Positions 45,922 to 53,940 of a stretch of DNA of 59,142 nt are shown here, in pieces; positions within the stretch are counted from its first letter, which is position 1; each line of letters begins with the position of its first letter. Source of the DNA: Marinilabiliaceae bacterium (lineage in GTDB: Bacteria; Bacteroidota; Bacteroidia; Bacteroidales; Marinilabiliaceae); contig WRMI01000011.1 in NCBI GenBank assembly GCA_009777175.1, positions 1 to 59,142 of the forward strand. Reading direction: 5' to 3'. A program made the position numbers and the translations under genes. Under the pieces are notes generated by a model, which was not told the DNA's origin, searched no databases, and was given only the letters and a program-made list of their open reading frames with translations.

Positions 45922-46976
45922 GATGATATATAAATAAATGTATGGTCAATATTTTGAAAATGGTTATAAATCAGAATGTTTTGAGGTTTTATATCTTTTT
46001 TATAATTTGAATAAAATAAATTTTGCGGAATTTTACCTTTTTGTAAAATAGTTGCTGCCGTATAAAGTCCCAAGCCAGATGCAGTGTATGATTCACCAAA
46101 AATATGTTTATAAAAAATTAATGGTTTATTAGGAAAAAAACGCGTTTGAAAATCTGTATAAATTTTGTCGTTTTCAATGTCACCGTTGATTCCTGCAACA
46201 ATGGCATCTATTTTATGAATATTACTATTATTGTTATGCAAAAGTGTTTCCATTTCAGAAAACAGATATTCGGGGATAGGATTGTGAAACATTTCCATAC
46301 CTTTAATTTCACAAATAGCATTATTGATATTAATGTTTCCGAGCATAAAACTGATGGAACATTCGCCTGCAAATGAGCCTTTTGAGTTGCTTTTACTCAA
46401 TATTTCATTAGAGATTTCTCCTTTTTTCCAATAACCAATTTTATCAAGCAAATTAAAATAGTCGGGAGTTAGTTCGTCGTGCCCGCCAACTAAGGCGTTT
46501 GAAATATCTCCAAGTTCTAATTGCATAATAGCATCTAACAATGCGGCATCGAATGATGTACCTCTATGCGAATAAGTGCTGTTGTAACCATTACATTTCA
46601 AATGCAACGCAATTTGAGAACTAATTGTATTATGCGTTGATTGCATAAAAAAAGATGGTGATAACAACTCTTCATTGTTATCAATCATCGAGTTAAGGAA
46701 TTTTTCAGTATTTTCTATACATCCGAGTCCTGTGCCTGTGATAATTGCGTCTGGCATTACGATATCTGATTTTTTAAGTGCACACAATGCCGTTGTTAAT
46801 GCTCTTTTAAGTATTTTCCCCATACGGCGAGATACCATCTGTGAAAGAAACAGGTTGAAATCTGGCTCAATAGAACGAACATACCGACTATTATAAAAAA
46901 TTGGCTCGTCAAACCATTTTTCTGAATCTGGTTCTTGTATTGAAATGTGTGATGCTGAAAATATGTATAAACTCAT
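45915..46976 (-). CDS. Beta-ketoacyl synthase-like protein lacking the catalytic triad (chain-length-factor-like)
   Basis: 353 residues of thiolase fold: DAIITGTGLGCIENTEKFL, SPSFFMQSTHNTISSQIALHLKCNG, LVGGHDELTPDYF. Where active synthases have the nucleophilic Cys this protein has TYSHRGTSFDAAL. HGTGT is replaced by NGDIEND, and the second His (GH) by IFGESYTASG. It should be inactive alone and pair with the neighbouring KS, as chain-length factors do (ApeC-like). 2 nt from the KS gene. Confidence 0.85.
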   Translation of the reverse strand: MSLYIFSASHISIQEPDSEKWFDEPIFYNSRYVRSIEPDFNLFLSQMVSRRMGKILKRALTTALCALKKSDIVMPDAIITGTGLGCIENTEKFLNSMIDNNEELLSPSFFMQSTHNTISSQIALHLKCNGYNSTYSHRGTSFDAALLDAIMQLELGDISNALVGGHDELTPDYFNLLDKIGYWKKGEISNEILSKSNSKGSFAGECSISFMLGNININNAICEIKGMEMFHNPIPEYLFSEMETLLHNNNSNIHKIDAIVAGINGDIENDKIYTDFQTRFFPNKPLIFYKHIFGESYTASGLGLYTAATILQKGKIPQNLFYSNYKKDIKPQNILIYNHFQNIDHTFIYISSC

Positions 46977-46978
46977 AA

Positions 46979-48181
46979 TTAGTATGTTTTAGAAAAAATA
47001 GAACAAGTATCATTTCCACCAAAACCAAAGGAATTGGTTAAAACGTGCTTTAATTCTTTCGATGTTTTGGTATCAACTGCAGGAGTAAACGAAAGTTCAC
47101 TCATCGGCTCTTTAAAATTCAGGTTAGCAGGAATAAAATTATTTAATAAAGATAAAATTGAAATAACAGATTCTACGCTACCTGCAGCGCTTGTTGTATG
47201 CCCTGTTGCCGATTTAGTAGAAGAAACTGGCGGAATATTGTTTCCAAAAATTCGCATAATTGCAATTCCTTCAGTAAGGTCATTATTTTCGGTTCCAGTT
47301 CCGTGTGCATTAATGTAATCAATATCTTCGGGTTTAAGTCCGCTTTGTTCTAAGGCGTTTTTCATTGCCAAAAAAGCACCTTTTCCATCGGGTGAGGTCG
47401 CTGTTTGATGATATGCGTCGCAACTATTTGCGTATCCCGAAAATAAACACAACGGCTTTACTCCTCTTATTTTAACAGATTTTTCAGATTCTATTACAAT
47501 GAATGCTGCACCCTCGCCAAGATTAAGCCCTGCGCGGTTTTTGTCGAACGGTTTGCACTGATTTTTATCCAAAATCATTAGTGTATTGAAGCCGTTAAGA
47601 TGAAACTTTGATATACATTCACTTCCGCCAACAATTGCGGCGTCAACACGTCCCGTTTTGATAAGGTTTGCGCCAAAAATCATGGCATTAGCAGCAGAGG
47701 AACATGCAGTGGAAATTGTTGAAACAACCTCACAATTGCCACTATATTCTTTGGAAATCAACTCAGTAGTTGCTCCGCAGTCGTGTGTTTCAATGTAATG
47801 GTTTTTATGATTGTTGTGCAAAAAATCTTTATAATATTGTTCACTTTTGTCCATTCCTCCAACGGTTGTGCCAGAAATAAAAGCAATTCTGTTTGGTCGT
47901 TTTTCGTAAATTTTTGCTTCTTGTAATGCTTCTTTTAATGCAATTCTACCCAGTAGCGCTGTTCTTGTATAAATGTCGTCATCGGGAATGTTCAAAAGTT
48001 GGTACATCTGTTTGTTAGTAAATTGTACTTCACTAACAGGCAGTTCTTTACGGATTGTCTGCAAATATCTTATCGAACCAATACCCGACTGTTTATCTAA
48101 TAATGCCCGAAGTGTATCATCTTTTCCAATGCCCAACCCGGTAATAATACCCATTCCTGTTACGAAAATTTTATCTTTCAT
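46979..48181 (-). CDS. Beta-ketoacyl-ACP synthase (KAS II/FabF-like)
   Basis: 400 residues from ATG 48181 (MKDKIFVTGMGIITGLGIG). The full triad is present: Cys160 (STACSSAANA), His293 (NAHGTGTENND) and His328 (SATGHTTSAAG). It condenses malonyl-ACP with a growing acyl-ACP. The start 6 codons upstream (48199) is in frame but comes from repeat DNA. Forms a two-gene unit with the triad-less partner. Upstream is a toxin-antitoxin pair between two repeats, and then the ACP. Confidence 0.93.
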   Translation of the reverse strand: MKDKIFVTGMGIITGLGIGKDDTLRALLDKQSGIGSIRYLQTIRKELPVSEVQFTNKQMYQLLNIPDDDIYTRTALLGRIALKEALQEAKIYEKRPNRIAFISGTTVGGMDKSEQYYKDFLHNNHKNHYIETHDCGATTELISKEYSGNCEVVSTISTACSSAANAMIFGANLIKTGRVDAAIVGGSECISKFHLNGFNTLMILDKNQCKPFDKNRAGLNLGEGAAFIVIESEKSVKIRGVKPLCLFSGYANSCDAYHQTATSPDGKGAFLAMKNALEQSGLKPEDIDYINAHGTGTENNDLTEGIAIMRIFGNNIPPVSSTKSATGHTTSAAGSVESVISILSLLNNFIPANLNFKEPMSELSFTPAVDTKTSKELKHVLTNSFGFGGNDTCSIFSKTY

Positions 48182-48191
48182 TTGTTTGTTA

Positions 48192-48250
48192 TTAGCCACT
48201 AATTACACGAAATTACACGAATTGTTTTAAATTGTTATTGAGTTTACCAA
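48192..48250. repeat. TTAGCCAC / ATTGTTATTGAGTTTACC composite repeat (copy A)
   Basis: TTAGCCACTAATTACACG, AATTACACGAATTG, then AATTGTTATTGAGTTTACC. Same order and orientation as copy B at 49089-49159 and copy C at 23262-23334. It touches the 5' end of the KS gene. Confidence 0.75.
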
Positions 48251-48284
48251 AATTATTTTACTTACTTAATAAAGTTAAAAATTA

Positions 48285-48557
48285 TCAGGGAAAAGTTTTG
48301 TAAAAAATGTTACGTGGTCCAAACTTGAGGAATGTAACCAAATCACGCTCAATTTCTACTCCTATGCGGTAACGTCCAATTCTTATACGGTAAGAAATAC
48401 CTTTGGGGCAACCTTCTACTTTTTGCAAATTGGGAATATCGTGCATCGTTTTGGCGGTTTTTACAGTCTGGTAAACTTTCTCGACTTTCGCTTTCAATGC
48501 GGTATCAGAAATCTTTTTGAGGCTGCGCAAAAACGCTTTTTTTCTGTCAGTATTCAT
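48285..48557 (-). CDS. RelE/ParE-type toxin-like protein
   Basis: 90 residues. NLQKVEGCPKGISYRIRIGRYRIGVEIE ... FLKFGPRNIFYKTFP is the RelE/ParE core (alpha-helices then a four-strand sheet with conserved Arg and Lys). Family members either cleave mRNA on ribosomes (RelE) or inhibit gyrase (ParE). Overlaps the upstream gene by 4 nt, as typical for a toxin after its antitoxin. Confidence 0.85.
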   Translation of the reverse strand: MNTDRKKAFLRSLKKISDTALKAKVEKVYQTVKTAKTMHDIPNLQKVEGCPKGISYRIRIGRYRIGVEIERDLVTFLKFGPRNIFYKTFP

Positions 48558-49006
48558 CGTTGCCTTAAAAATTCTATTAACTCTTCCTCGCTAACGCTTT
48601 CATCATCGTGGGCATCTTCCATCATTGCCAAAAGCAGCGCATCCTCATATACTTCGGTATTTACCAAACTATACTCACGGGCAACACACGAACTCTTCGA
48701 TTTGATTTTGTTCATTACTTCATCACGGCTTGCCGCAGGGTTTTTTAATCCCTCCTCTGTTAAAAGTGCAAGGACGATGTCTCCCAATATAGTTGTTTTT
48801 ATAAGGAAATTTACGTCGCGGTCATCGTCTATCGCTGCAAATATTTCTTCACGAGTGGTACAAGGTCGCCCTAAACCTTTTGCCTCAATTTCATCTGCCA
48901 ACGAATGTAAAAAAGTATCTTGCGAAACATTCAAATCCTTAGGTGAATAAGGTGGCAAAAAAGGCGGAAGTACCGCGCCGTGAGCAGGTTCTAAAAATAT
49001 ATCCAT
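48554..49006 (-). CDS. Putative antitoxin paired with the RelE-type toxin
   Basis: 150 residues, acidic, helical. It is longer than usual antitoxins. It ends VYEDALLLAMMEDAHDDESVSEEELIEFL, a tail seen in RelB-like antitoxins that wraps the toxin, while the N-terminal part (LPPFLPPYSPKDLNVSQDTFLHSLADEIEAKGLGRPCT) is unfamiliar. No clear HTH. Identified mainly by position: ATGA overlap with the toxin and its own promoter at 49033-49063. Confidence 0.65.
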   Translation of the reverse strand: MDIFLEPAHGAVLPPFLPPYSPKDLNVSQDTFLHSLADEIEAKGLGRPCTTREEIFAAIDDDRDVNFLIKTTILGDIVLALLTEEGLKNPAASRDEVMNKIKSKSSCVAREYSLVNTEVYEDALLLAMMEDAHDDESVSEEELIEFLRQR

Positions 49007-49032
49007 ACGAAATAATTTATTGTTTTAAAACG

Positions 49033-49063
49033 CAAAGATATTGAAAATATTCCATTGTGCAAA
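49033..49063 (-). promoter_or_regulatory. Consensus Bacteroidota promoter for the toxin-antitoxin pair
   Basis: On the minus strand TTTG (49060-49063), exactly 19 nt, TATCTTTG (49033-49040). A perfect TTTG-N19-TAnnTTTG match, 26 nt before the antitoxin ATG. The clearest promoter in the window. Confidence 0.75.
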
Positions 49064-49088
49064 AAAAAATGTAAATTTTTCTTTGTAA

Positions 49089-49159
49089 AGCCACGAATTA
49101 CAAGAAAAAACAGTAATTATTTGAAATTGTTATTGAGTTTACTGAAATACAATCATTTG
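49089..49159. repeat. TTAGCCAC / ATTGTTATTGAGTTTACC composite repeat (copy B)
   Basis: AGCCACGAATTACAAG ... TGAAATTGTTATTGAGTTT, ACTGAAATACAATCATTTG. Direct orientation relative to copy A on the other side of the toxin-antitoxin pair, and aligned through its full length with copy C (23262-23334). Confidence 0.75.
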
Positions 49160-49357
49160 TTATTAAGATTGTTTTTTTAAAGAATAAAAAATTCTCTGTT
49201 TATCTCTTTGTAATATATTTGTTGGTTACACAGAGTAACACAGAGAAGACACGGAGAGTCACAGAGATTCTCGCATTTTTCTTCAAATATTAAATCCATT
49301 TCAATCAATTCAATGCATCGCTTAACGGGATGCCTCATTCCCTCATTTACTAATTCA
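49160..49357. repeat. Further intergenic repeats beside the ACP gene
   Basis: Partial AAGxTTGTTTT..AGAATAAAAA copy (49160-49190). A GGTTACACAGAGTAACACAGAG-type string (49213-49268), common in Bacteroidota intergenic DNA, follows. Then the unit ATTCAATGCATCGCTTAACGGG ATG (about 49292-49332) and TTCACTCAT-type minisatellite up to the ACP stop codon. Confidence 0.65.
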
Positions 49358-49615
49358 CTATTTTGTTCTATGCTGCTTAATGTAATCAGCCATTATTTGT
49401 ACAGATTTGAAGATTTCTTTGCCTTCGGATGCTTCTGAAATTTTAATTCCGTAGAGTTTGTCCATCAAAACAATAAGTTCTAATGCGTCAATGGAATCTA
49501 ACCCTAAACCTTCTCCAAATAAAGGAGCATTTTCGTCAATATCGGCGGGAGTAACTCCCTCTAAATTTAAAACCTCAATAATCTCTTTTTTTAATTCTAA
49601 AATTAATTCTTCCAT
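49358..49615 (-). CDS. Acyl carrier protein
   Basis: 85 residues, acidic, four-helix. The phosphopantetheine attachment site is Ser41 in GLDSIDALELIVLMDKLYGI. This ACP is dedicated to the locus by position: it overlaps the synthase-like gene upstream by 13 nt and lies ahead of the KS/CLF pair. The toxin-antitoxin pair lies between it and the KS. Confidence 0.93.
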   Translation of the reverse strand: MEELILELKKEIIEVLNLEGVTPADIDENAPLFGEGLGLDSIDALELIVLMDKLYGIKISEASEGKEIFKSVQIMADYIKQHRTK

Positions 49616-50241
49616 AATATATTATTATAACAATTTGATATATTGTCTTTTGTAACTACATTTTTATTGTCATTGCTTTTTTCAATATACATAATTAATA
49701 TGTCGCAAAAATCGTTAAAATATTCAGTCCAACCGCAAAGTAGCCCATTAATTGATTTATTTTCAAAAATTGCCTCAATGGTTTCGTGCATCAATTCTGG
49801 CGAAAAATTTTCAGTAACATAAAAAGATGTTTCTCCTTCGATTTTGTTTCGTATTGCTATTTCTCCCGTTAAAATATTCCCCAAAGTGTAAACAAAAAGA
49901 GATGGACTTGGAAAATAATTTTCGCTATCTTGAATTGTATTTTGATAAATCATATCGTTATCCAAAGATGAAGACCGATTAAAACATACTATCGCAATAT
50001 CTTTTTTGGAAATAGTTCGGTCGATATTGATGTCTTTACAAACCAATTCGGCACCCAAAAATGCCGCTTTTGCAAGGGAGTCCATTTTAAAAAATTTTAA
50101 ATATTCGATTTTAAAATGTCGATAAATATCTTCTAAATTTATCATTTTCGGGTTTTTACGCGATTCAATTGGAAAAATTTGTCCGTTCAAAGAAACAAAA
50201 TTATTAGTGATACGGCTAAATGATTTGATATTTAGAAACAT
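49603..50241 (-). CDS. Short beta-ketoacyl synthase-like protein
   Basis: 212 residues. FPSPSLFVYTLGNILTGEIAIRNKIEGETSFYVTENFSPELMHETIEAIFENKSINGLLCGW follows the order of the synthase core (substrate-entry loop, nucleophile elbow, GG.. strand) but lacks a Cys at the elbow and the His residues. Small synthase-like proteins like this occur beside ACPs in flexirubin/aryl polyene-type clusters. Probably structural or regulatory. First gene of the locus, with a -7 box at 50292-50299. Confidence 0.75.
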   Translation of the reverse strand: MFLNIKSFSRITNNFVSLNGQIFPIESRKNPKMINLEDIYRHFKIEYLKFFKMDSLAKAAFLGAELVCKDINIDRTISKKDIAIVCFNRSSSLDNDMIYQNTIQDSENYFPSPSLFVYTLGNILTGEIAIRNKIEGETSFYVTENFSPELMHETIEAIFENKSINGLLCGWTEYFNDFCDILIMYIEKSNDNKNVVTKDNISNCYNNILWKN

Positions 50242-50291
50242 AACGATTGAAACAACTCTTATTTTTTCAATATTCTATTCAAAAATTTTTA

Positions 50292-50299
50292 CAAAAGTA
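50292..50299 (-). promoter_or_regulatory. -7 box for the lipid locus
   Basis: Minus strand reads TACTTTTG, matching TAnnTTTG, 51 nt before ATG 50241. It is divergent from a TATTTTTG box on the plus strand at 50332-50339. Confidence 0.45.
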
Positions 50300-50331
50300 A
50301 TCAATTTTTTTAACATGAACTTAAAATCATC

Positions 50332-50339
50332 TATTTTTG
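50332..50339 (+). promoter_or_regulatory. -7 box for tsaD
   Basis: TATTTTTG, matching TAnnTTTG, 19 nt before ATG 50358. No exact TTTG at -33, only a T-run. Confidence 0.45.
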
Positions 50340-50357
50340 CAAAAATATTTATAAGAA

Positions 50358-51377
50358 ATGAAATCTTATGGCATAATTATTCTTGGGATTGAAACTTCTT
50401 GCGATGATACTTCTGCGGCTATCATCAAAGATGACACTATTTTGTCGTGCGTGATTTCGGGACAAGATGTTCACAAAAATTATGGAGGCGTTGTTCCTGA
50501 ACTATCTTCACGTGCGCACCAACAAAATATCGTTCCCGTTGTGGATCAGGCAATTAAAGATGCCTCAATTTCTATTGAAGAGATTGATGCCATCGCTTTT
50601 ACGAGGGGTCCAGGACTTATGGGCTCTTTGTTAGTTGGATGTTCCTTCGCAAAGGGATTTGCACTAAGTAGAAATATTCCGTTAATTGAAGTTGACCACC
50701 TCCAAGCGCACGTTTTAGCACATTTTATTAAAGAAAAAAATGTTTATACGAAAACTCCTAATTTCCCGTTTTTAACTCTTTTAGTATCAGGCGGTAATAG
50801 CCAAATAATTGTAGTCGAAAATTTTCTACAAATGAAAATTATTGGCAAAACAATCGATGATGCCGCTGGCGAAGCCTACGATAAATGTGCTAAAATAATG
50901 GGACTTACATACCCCGGCGGTCCTCTTATTGACCAATATGCAAACAAAGGAAATCCATTCAAATTTAAGTTTGCAAAACCAAAAGTCGCAAAATTTGATT
51001 ATAGTTTCAGCGGACTTAAAACTTCTTTTTTGTACTTTGTACGAGATAGATTAAAAGAAAATGCGCAATTTATTGAAAATAATTTGTTTGACCTTTGTGC
51101 ATCACTGCAATATACTATCAACGACATCCTGATATCCAAACTAATCAAAGCCGCCAAAGAGACGAATATCAGACAATTAGCACTATCAGGAGGAGTATCA
51201 GCAAATTCTGGACTTCGTACCCAACTAACCGAAAAGTCCCAAAAACTCGGCTATGAAACATTTTTTACAAAACCAAAATATGCAACAGATAATGCCGCAA
51301 TGGTAGCAATAACAGGATATTTTAAGTATAAAGAAGGATTATTCGGAGAATTGGGGGCGGTGCCTTATGCTTCTTAA
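50358..51377 (+). CDS. tsaD: tRNA N6-threonylcarbamoyladenosine transferase TsaD
   Basis: 339 residues. GIETSCDDTSAAI opens the ASKHA fold; VDHLQAHVLAHF supplies metal ligands His114 and His118. RGPGLMGSLLVG and LTLLVSGGNSQI follow, and LALSGGVSANSGLR. With TsaB, TsaC and TsaE it makes the t6A modification at position 37 of ANN-decoding tRNAs. It is 12 nt from the convergent T9SS gene, with no terminator between. Confidence 0.97.
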   Translation: MKSYGIIILGIETSCDDTSAAIIKDDTILSCVISGQDVHKNYGGVVPELSSRAHQQNIVPVVDQAIKDASISIEEIDAIAFTRGPGLMGSLLVGCSFAKGFALSRNIPLIEVDHLQAHVLAHFIKEKNVYTKTPNFPFLTLLVSGGNSQIIVVENFLQMKIIGKTIDDAAGEAYDKCAKIMGLTYPGGPLIDQYANKGNPFKFKFAKPKVAKFDYSFSGLKTSFLYFVRDRLKENAQFIENNLFDLCASLQYTINDILISKLIKAAKETNIRQLALSGGVSANSGLRTQLTEKSQKLGYETFFTKPKYATDNAAMVAITGYFKYKEGLFGELGAVPYAS

Positions 51378-51389
51378 AGTCATTTTTGG

Positions 51390-53681
51390 TTACTTAACCA
51401 ATTTTGTTACCGACTTTTCTCCTGTTTTCCTTTCAATTATTACAAAATAAATACCACTACTAAGATTTTCTGTTATAATAGTTTTCCCGTTGAAAATGGT
51501 ATCTTTCGCTTTTTGACCAGCAATATTAAAAATTTCAACATTCTTAACTTGGTCAGGATGACTTATATAAATTTCATTTGTAAACGGATTCGGATATAGA
51601 ATAAAATCTGAAACAGGATTTAAATTAATATTGATGTCATCCGATTTTTCTAATTTTATTGAAACAACTACATCTTCATTTTCAACAATAACACTTCCTG
51701 GTATATTTTTATAACCATTTTTTGAAATATAATAGGGGTAACTACCTGAATTTACATCAGTTGATGTACCTGGTAAATATTTTCCGTTAAAATGTATTAA
51801 TACGTCACTTAATGGCTGCTCTGTTTCCTTATCAACAATTTGGAATGATACGTTGTAAATTGGCTTTTTATTCAAAAAAACATTAACAAATACGTGCTCG
51901 TTGCCTACAATAAATTCTTCAGAAGCATCGAAATAGCCGGGCTTGTCAACAGTATAGTTATATGTTCCCGATGGTAGATAAGTTGAATCACCGTATATTT
52001 CTTCAAAATTTACCGTGATATTTGCTTTTTCAATCAATTCATTTGTATCTGCATCTAAGATAATGAAGGTAACAGGGTAAGTATCTCCTTGTATTAAAGT
52101 ATAAATAATTTCCGCTCCGTATGTATGTACTTTTATTTGAGCGGCACGTCCCGTAACATCCTGCGGAAGTTCCGATGCGGTGAAATCCAACTGTAATATT
52201 CCATTATTTTGATAAAAGGAACTATTGGTCGTATGTTCAAACCACTTTGAGTGACTCTCGATTTTTACGAAGTTATCTTCTCCAACATTAAAATCAAATT
52301 CTGAATAAAAATTAGCAAATCTATCACCGTCTTTATCAACAGCATACCCTCCCCCTACGTCGATAAATAATAATTCATATCCAGGGTCAATGTATAAATA
52401 TGGAAAGTGAACGTTCAACATTGCGTACATATTCAAACTGCTCTCATCGGAATTATACAAAGCAACGGCTCCATCATCACTTTTCACCAATTCACCTGTA
52501 CCCATATCACGCATTGTAAAAAAAGACGACCTTTCAAGTTCGTTTCCTTTATCGCTAAATACTCCAAAATCGTTATCATCTAAATCTACATCGTAAAACA
52601 CTATTGCAAAAGGATCATCTACAACAAAATATTTTTCGGGTGGTAAGAAACTATATATATCTTTGTCCCAAAAAATAAAATTAAAAATACAACCTGCATT
52701 CGAATGAATTATAACCTCAGAACCTTTAAAAAAACCTTCTGCAAGTACTTCATTTATAATCACATCGTCTATAAACAATAAATTTCCATCTTCATTTAAC
52801 TTATATACCACAATTTTGAATTTAAAATTAGGGTCAATAGGTGTCGTAAAATTGTTTGTTTTGCAAAGATACGAAACATCTTTTATCAACATTGGGGACA
52901 TAGGTTTTTCATAAAATGATACTAAGTTGGCAACTCTTGTATTTATATCTGGACGATATGCTGTTCCAAAAAACCAACCTGCCCCGTTGCCGTTATGTTG
53001 TGTAGAACCCGTAGCCTCGATGTTCCAAAAAGAAGAATAATTATCATATAAATCAGAAGTATTTCCATAAAAATCTGCATTGCTAACATAATGACCCGCT
53101 GCGTTGGTAGAAGAAGCACTTAGTTTAGTCTCGAACTCTTCAAAACTGGGTGGTTTATAGTAGTGAGATTGAGAACCCCAAAGGGCTGTTAACCCAGGGG
53201 CTTCGTAATAACCAGGTAATAGAAAATCTAATGAGGTTTCATCTTCAAGGATAGAAAATAAAACCGCATCTTTCTCTGTGGACCATTCTCCCCCATTCCA
53301 ACCCCATTGATATTCTTCAGCATCAGTTGATTTGTTTTGAAACACCCATGGAACAGTAAAAGCCGCTCCTATAAATTCTTGAGACAAATAAGAACCAAAG
53401 TAATTCGGCTCAATACATAGAAGACTCTGAATTAAACTACCTATTGGATTTTTATAAAGAGCTCTTAATTCTCTATTTAGAGTAATTTCACTTCTCTTTT
53501 TTTCATCAATAAACCCCACAGAGGCTGTTCCTGATGTGAAATCTCTGTTTATTTGATTGATTTCAACTTCAAAGGAATCCTTATCTATTTGGTTTTGCTT
53601 TATTGCATCCTTTGCCTTACTCTGAGCAAACAAACTTGTTTGTGAGATGCAAACTAATAGTATTAAAATAATCTTTTTCAT
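51390..53681 (-). CDS. T9SS type A sorting-domain protein, large secreted
   Basis: 763 residues. Signal peptide MKKIILILLVCISQTSLFAQ. The N-terminal 480 residues are beta-rich with no recognised domain. They include GWNGGEWSTEKDAVLF and 'VPWVFQNKSTDAEEYQWGW'. Two carboxypeptidase-regulatory-like or PEGA-like segments (FIILDADTNELIEKANITVNFEE; FQIVDKETEQPLSDVLIHFNG) follow. The end is a T9SS domain (LYPNPFTNEIYIS ... LSSGIYFVIIERKTG). Surface protein of unknown function. Confidence 0.87.
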   Translation of the reverse strand: MKKIILILLVCISQTSLFAQSKAKDAIKQNQIDKDSFEVEINQINRDFTSGTASVGFIDEKKRSEITLNRELRALYKNPIGSLIQSLLCIEPNYFGSYLSQEFIGAAFTVPWVFQNKSTDAEEYQWGWNGGEWSTEKDAVLFSILEDETSLDFLLPGYYEAPGLTALWGSQSHYYKPPSFEEFETKLSASSTNAAGHYVSNADFYGNTSDLYDNYSSFWNIEATGSTQHNGNGAGWFFGTAYRPDINTRVANLVSFYEKPMSPMLIKDVSYLCKTNNFTTPIDPNFKFKIVVYKLNEDGNLLFIDDVIINEVLAEGFFKGSEVIIHSNAGCIFNFIFWDKDIYSFLPPEKYFVVDDPFAIVFYDVDLDDNDFGVFSDKGNELERSSFFTMRDMGTGELVKSDDGAVALYNSDESSLNMYAMLNVHFPYLYIDPGYELLFIDVGGGYAVDKDGDRFANFYSEFDFNVGEDNFVKIESHSKWFEHTTNSSFYQNNGILQLDFTASELPQDVTGRAAQIKVHTYGAEIIYTLIQGDTYPVTFIILDADTNELIEKANITVNFEEIYGDSTYLPSGTYNYTVDKPGYFDASEEFIVGNEHVFVNVFLNKKPIYNVSFQIVDKETEQPLSDVLIHFNGKYLPGTSTDVNSGSYPYYISKNGYKNIPGSVIVENEDVVVSIKLEKSDDININLNPVSDFILYPNPFTNEIYISHPDQVKNVEIFNIAGQKAKDTIFNGKTIITENLSSGIYFVIIERKTGEKSVTKLVK

Positions 53682-53700
53682 TTTGTATTATGTTTATTAA

Positions 53701-53912
53701 TTATTTGACTTCAAAAATTGAATCAGGTTCCACTTCAAAATATCCGTCAATTACAAGATCACCCTGTGCTTCAAGTATTAGAATGGAATTGTTTGTAACG
53801 GTAACGTTTTGGACATGGAGGTTGCCGTTACTCTTGACATAAATGTGACTATTAACTGTTTGATTGACAAAACTTGTTGTTGTAACATAGTTAAGGTTAT
53901 TTTCGTTTTCAT
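53701..53912 (-). pseudogene. Small cell-surface protein fragment with a frameshift
   Basis: On the minus strand, ATG 53912 follows AAAGGAGATAAAT, a strong Shine-Dalgarno, but its frame (MKTKITLTML) ends after 44 codons. Another frame, open from about 53930 to the stop at 53701, gives NSHIYVKSNGNLHVQNVTV followed by EAQGDLVIDGYFEVEPDSIFEVK, a typical Bacteroidota surface-protein ending (beta-strand ladder and 'GSTFEI'-like tail) but has no start codon. One inserted base would join them. Either a recent frameshift, a sequencing error or programmed. It is the third gene after the two minus-strand genes at 54765 and 55319. Confidence 0.45.
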
Positions 53913-53940
53913 ATTTATCTCCTTTTATATTTATAAATTA

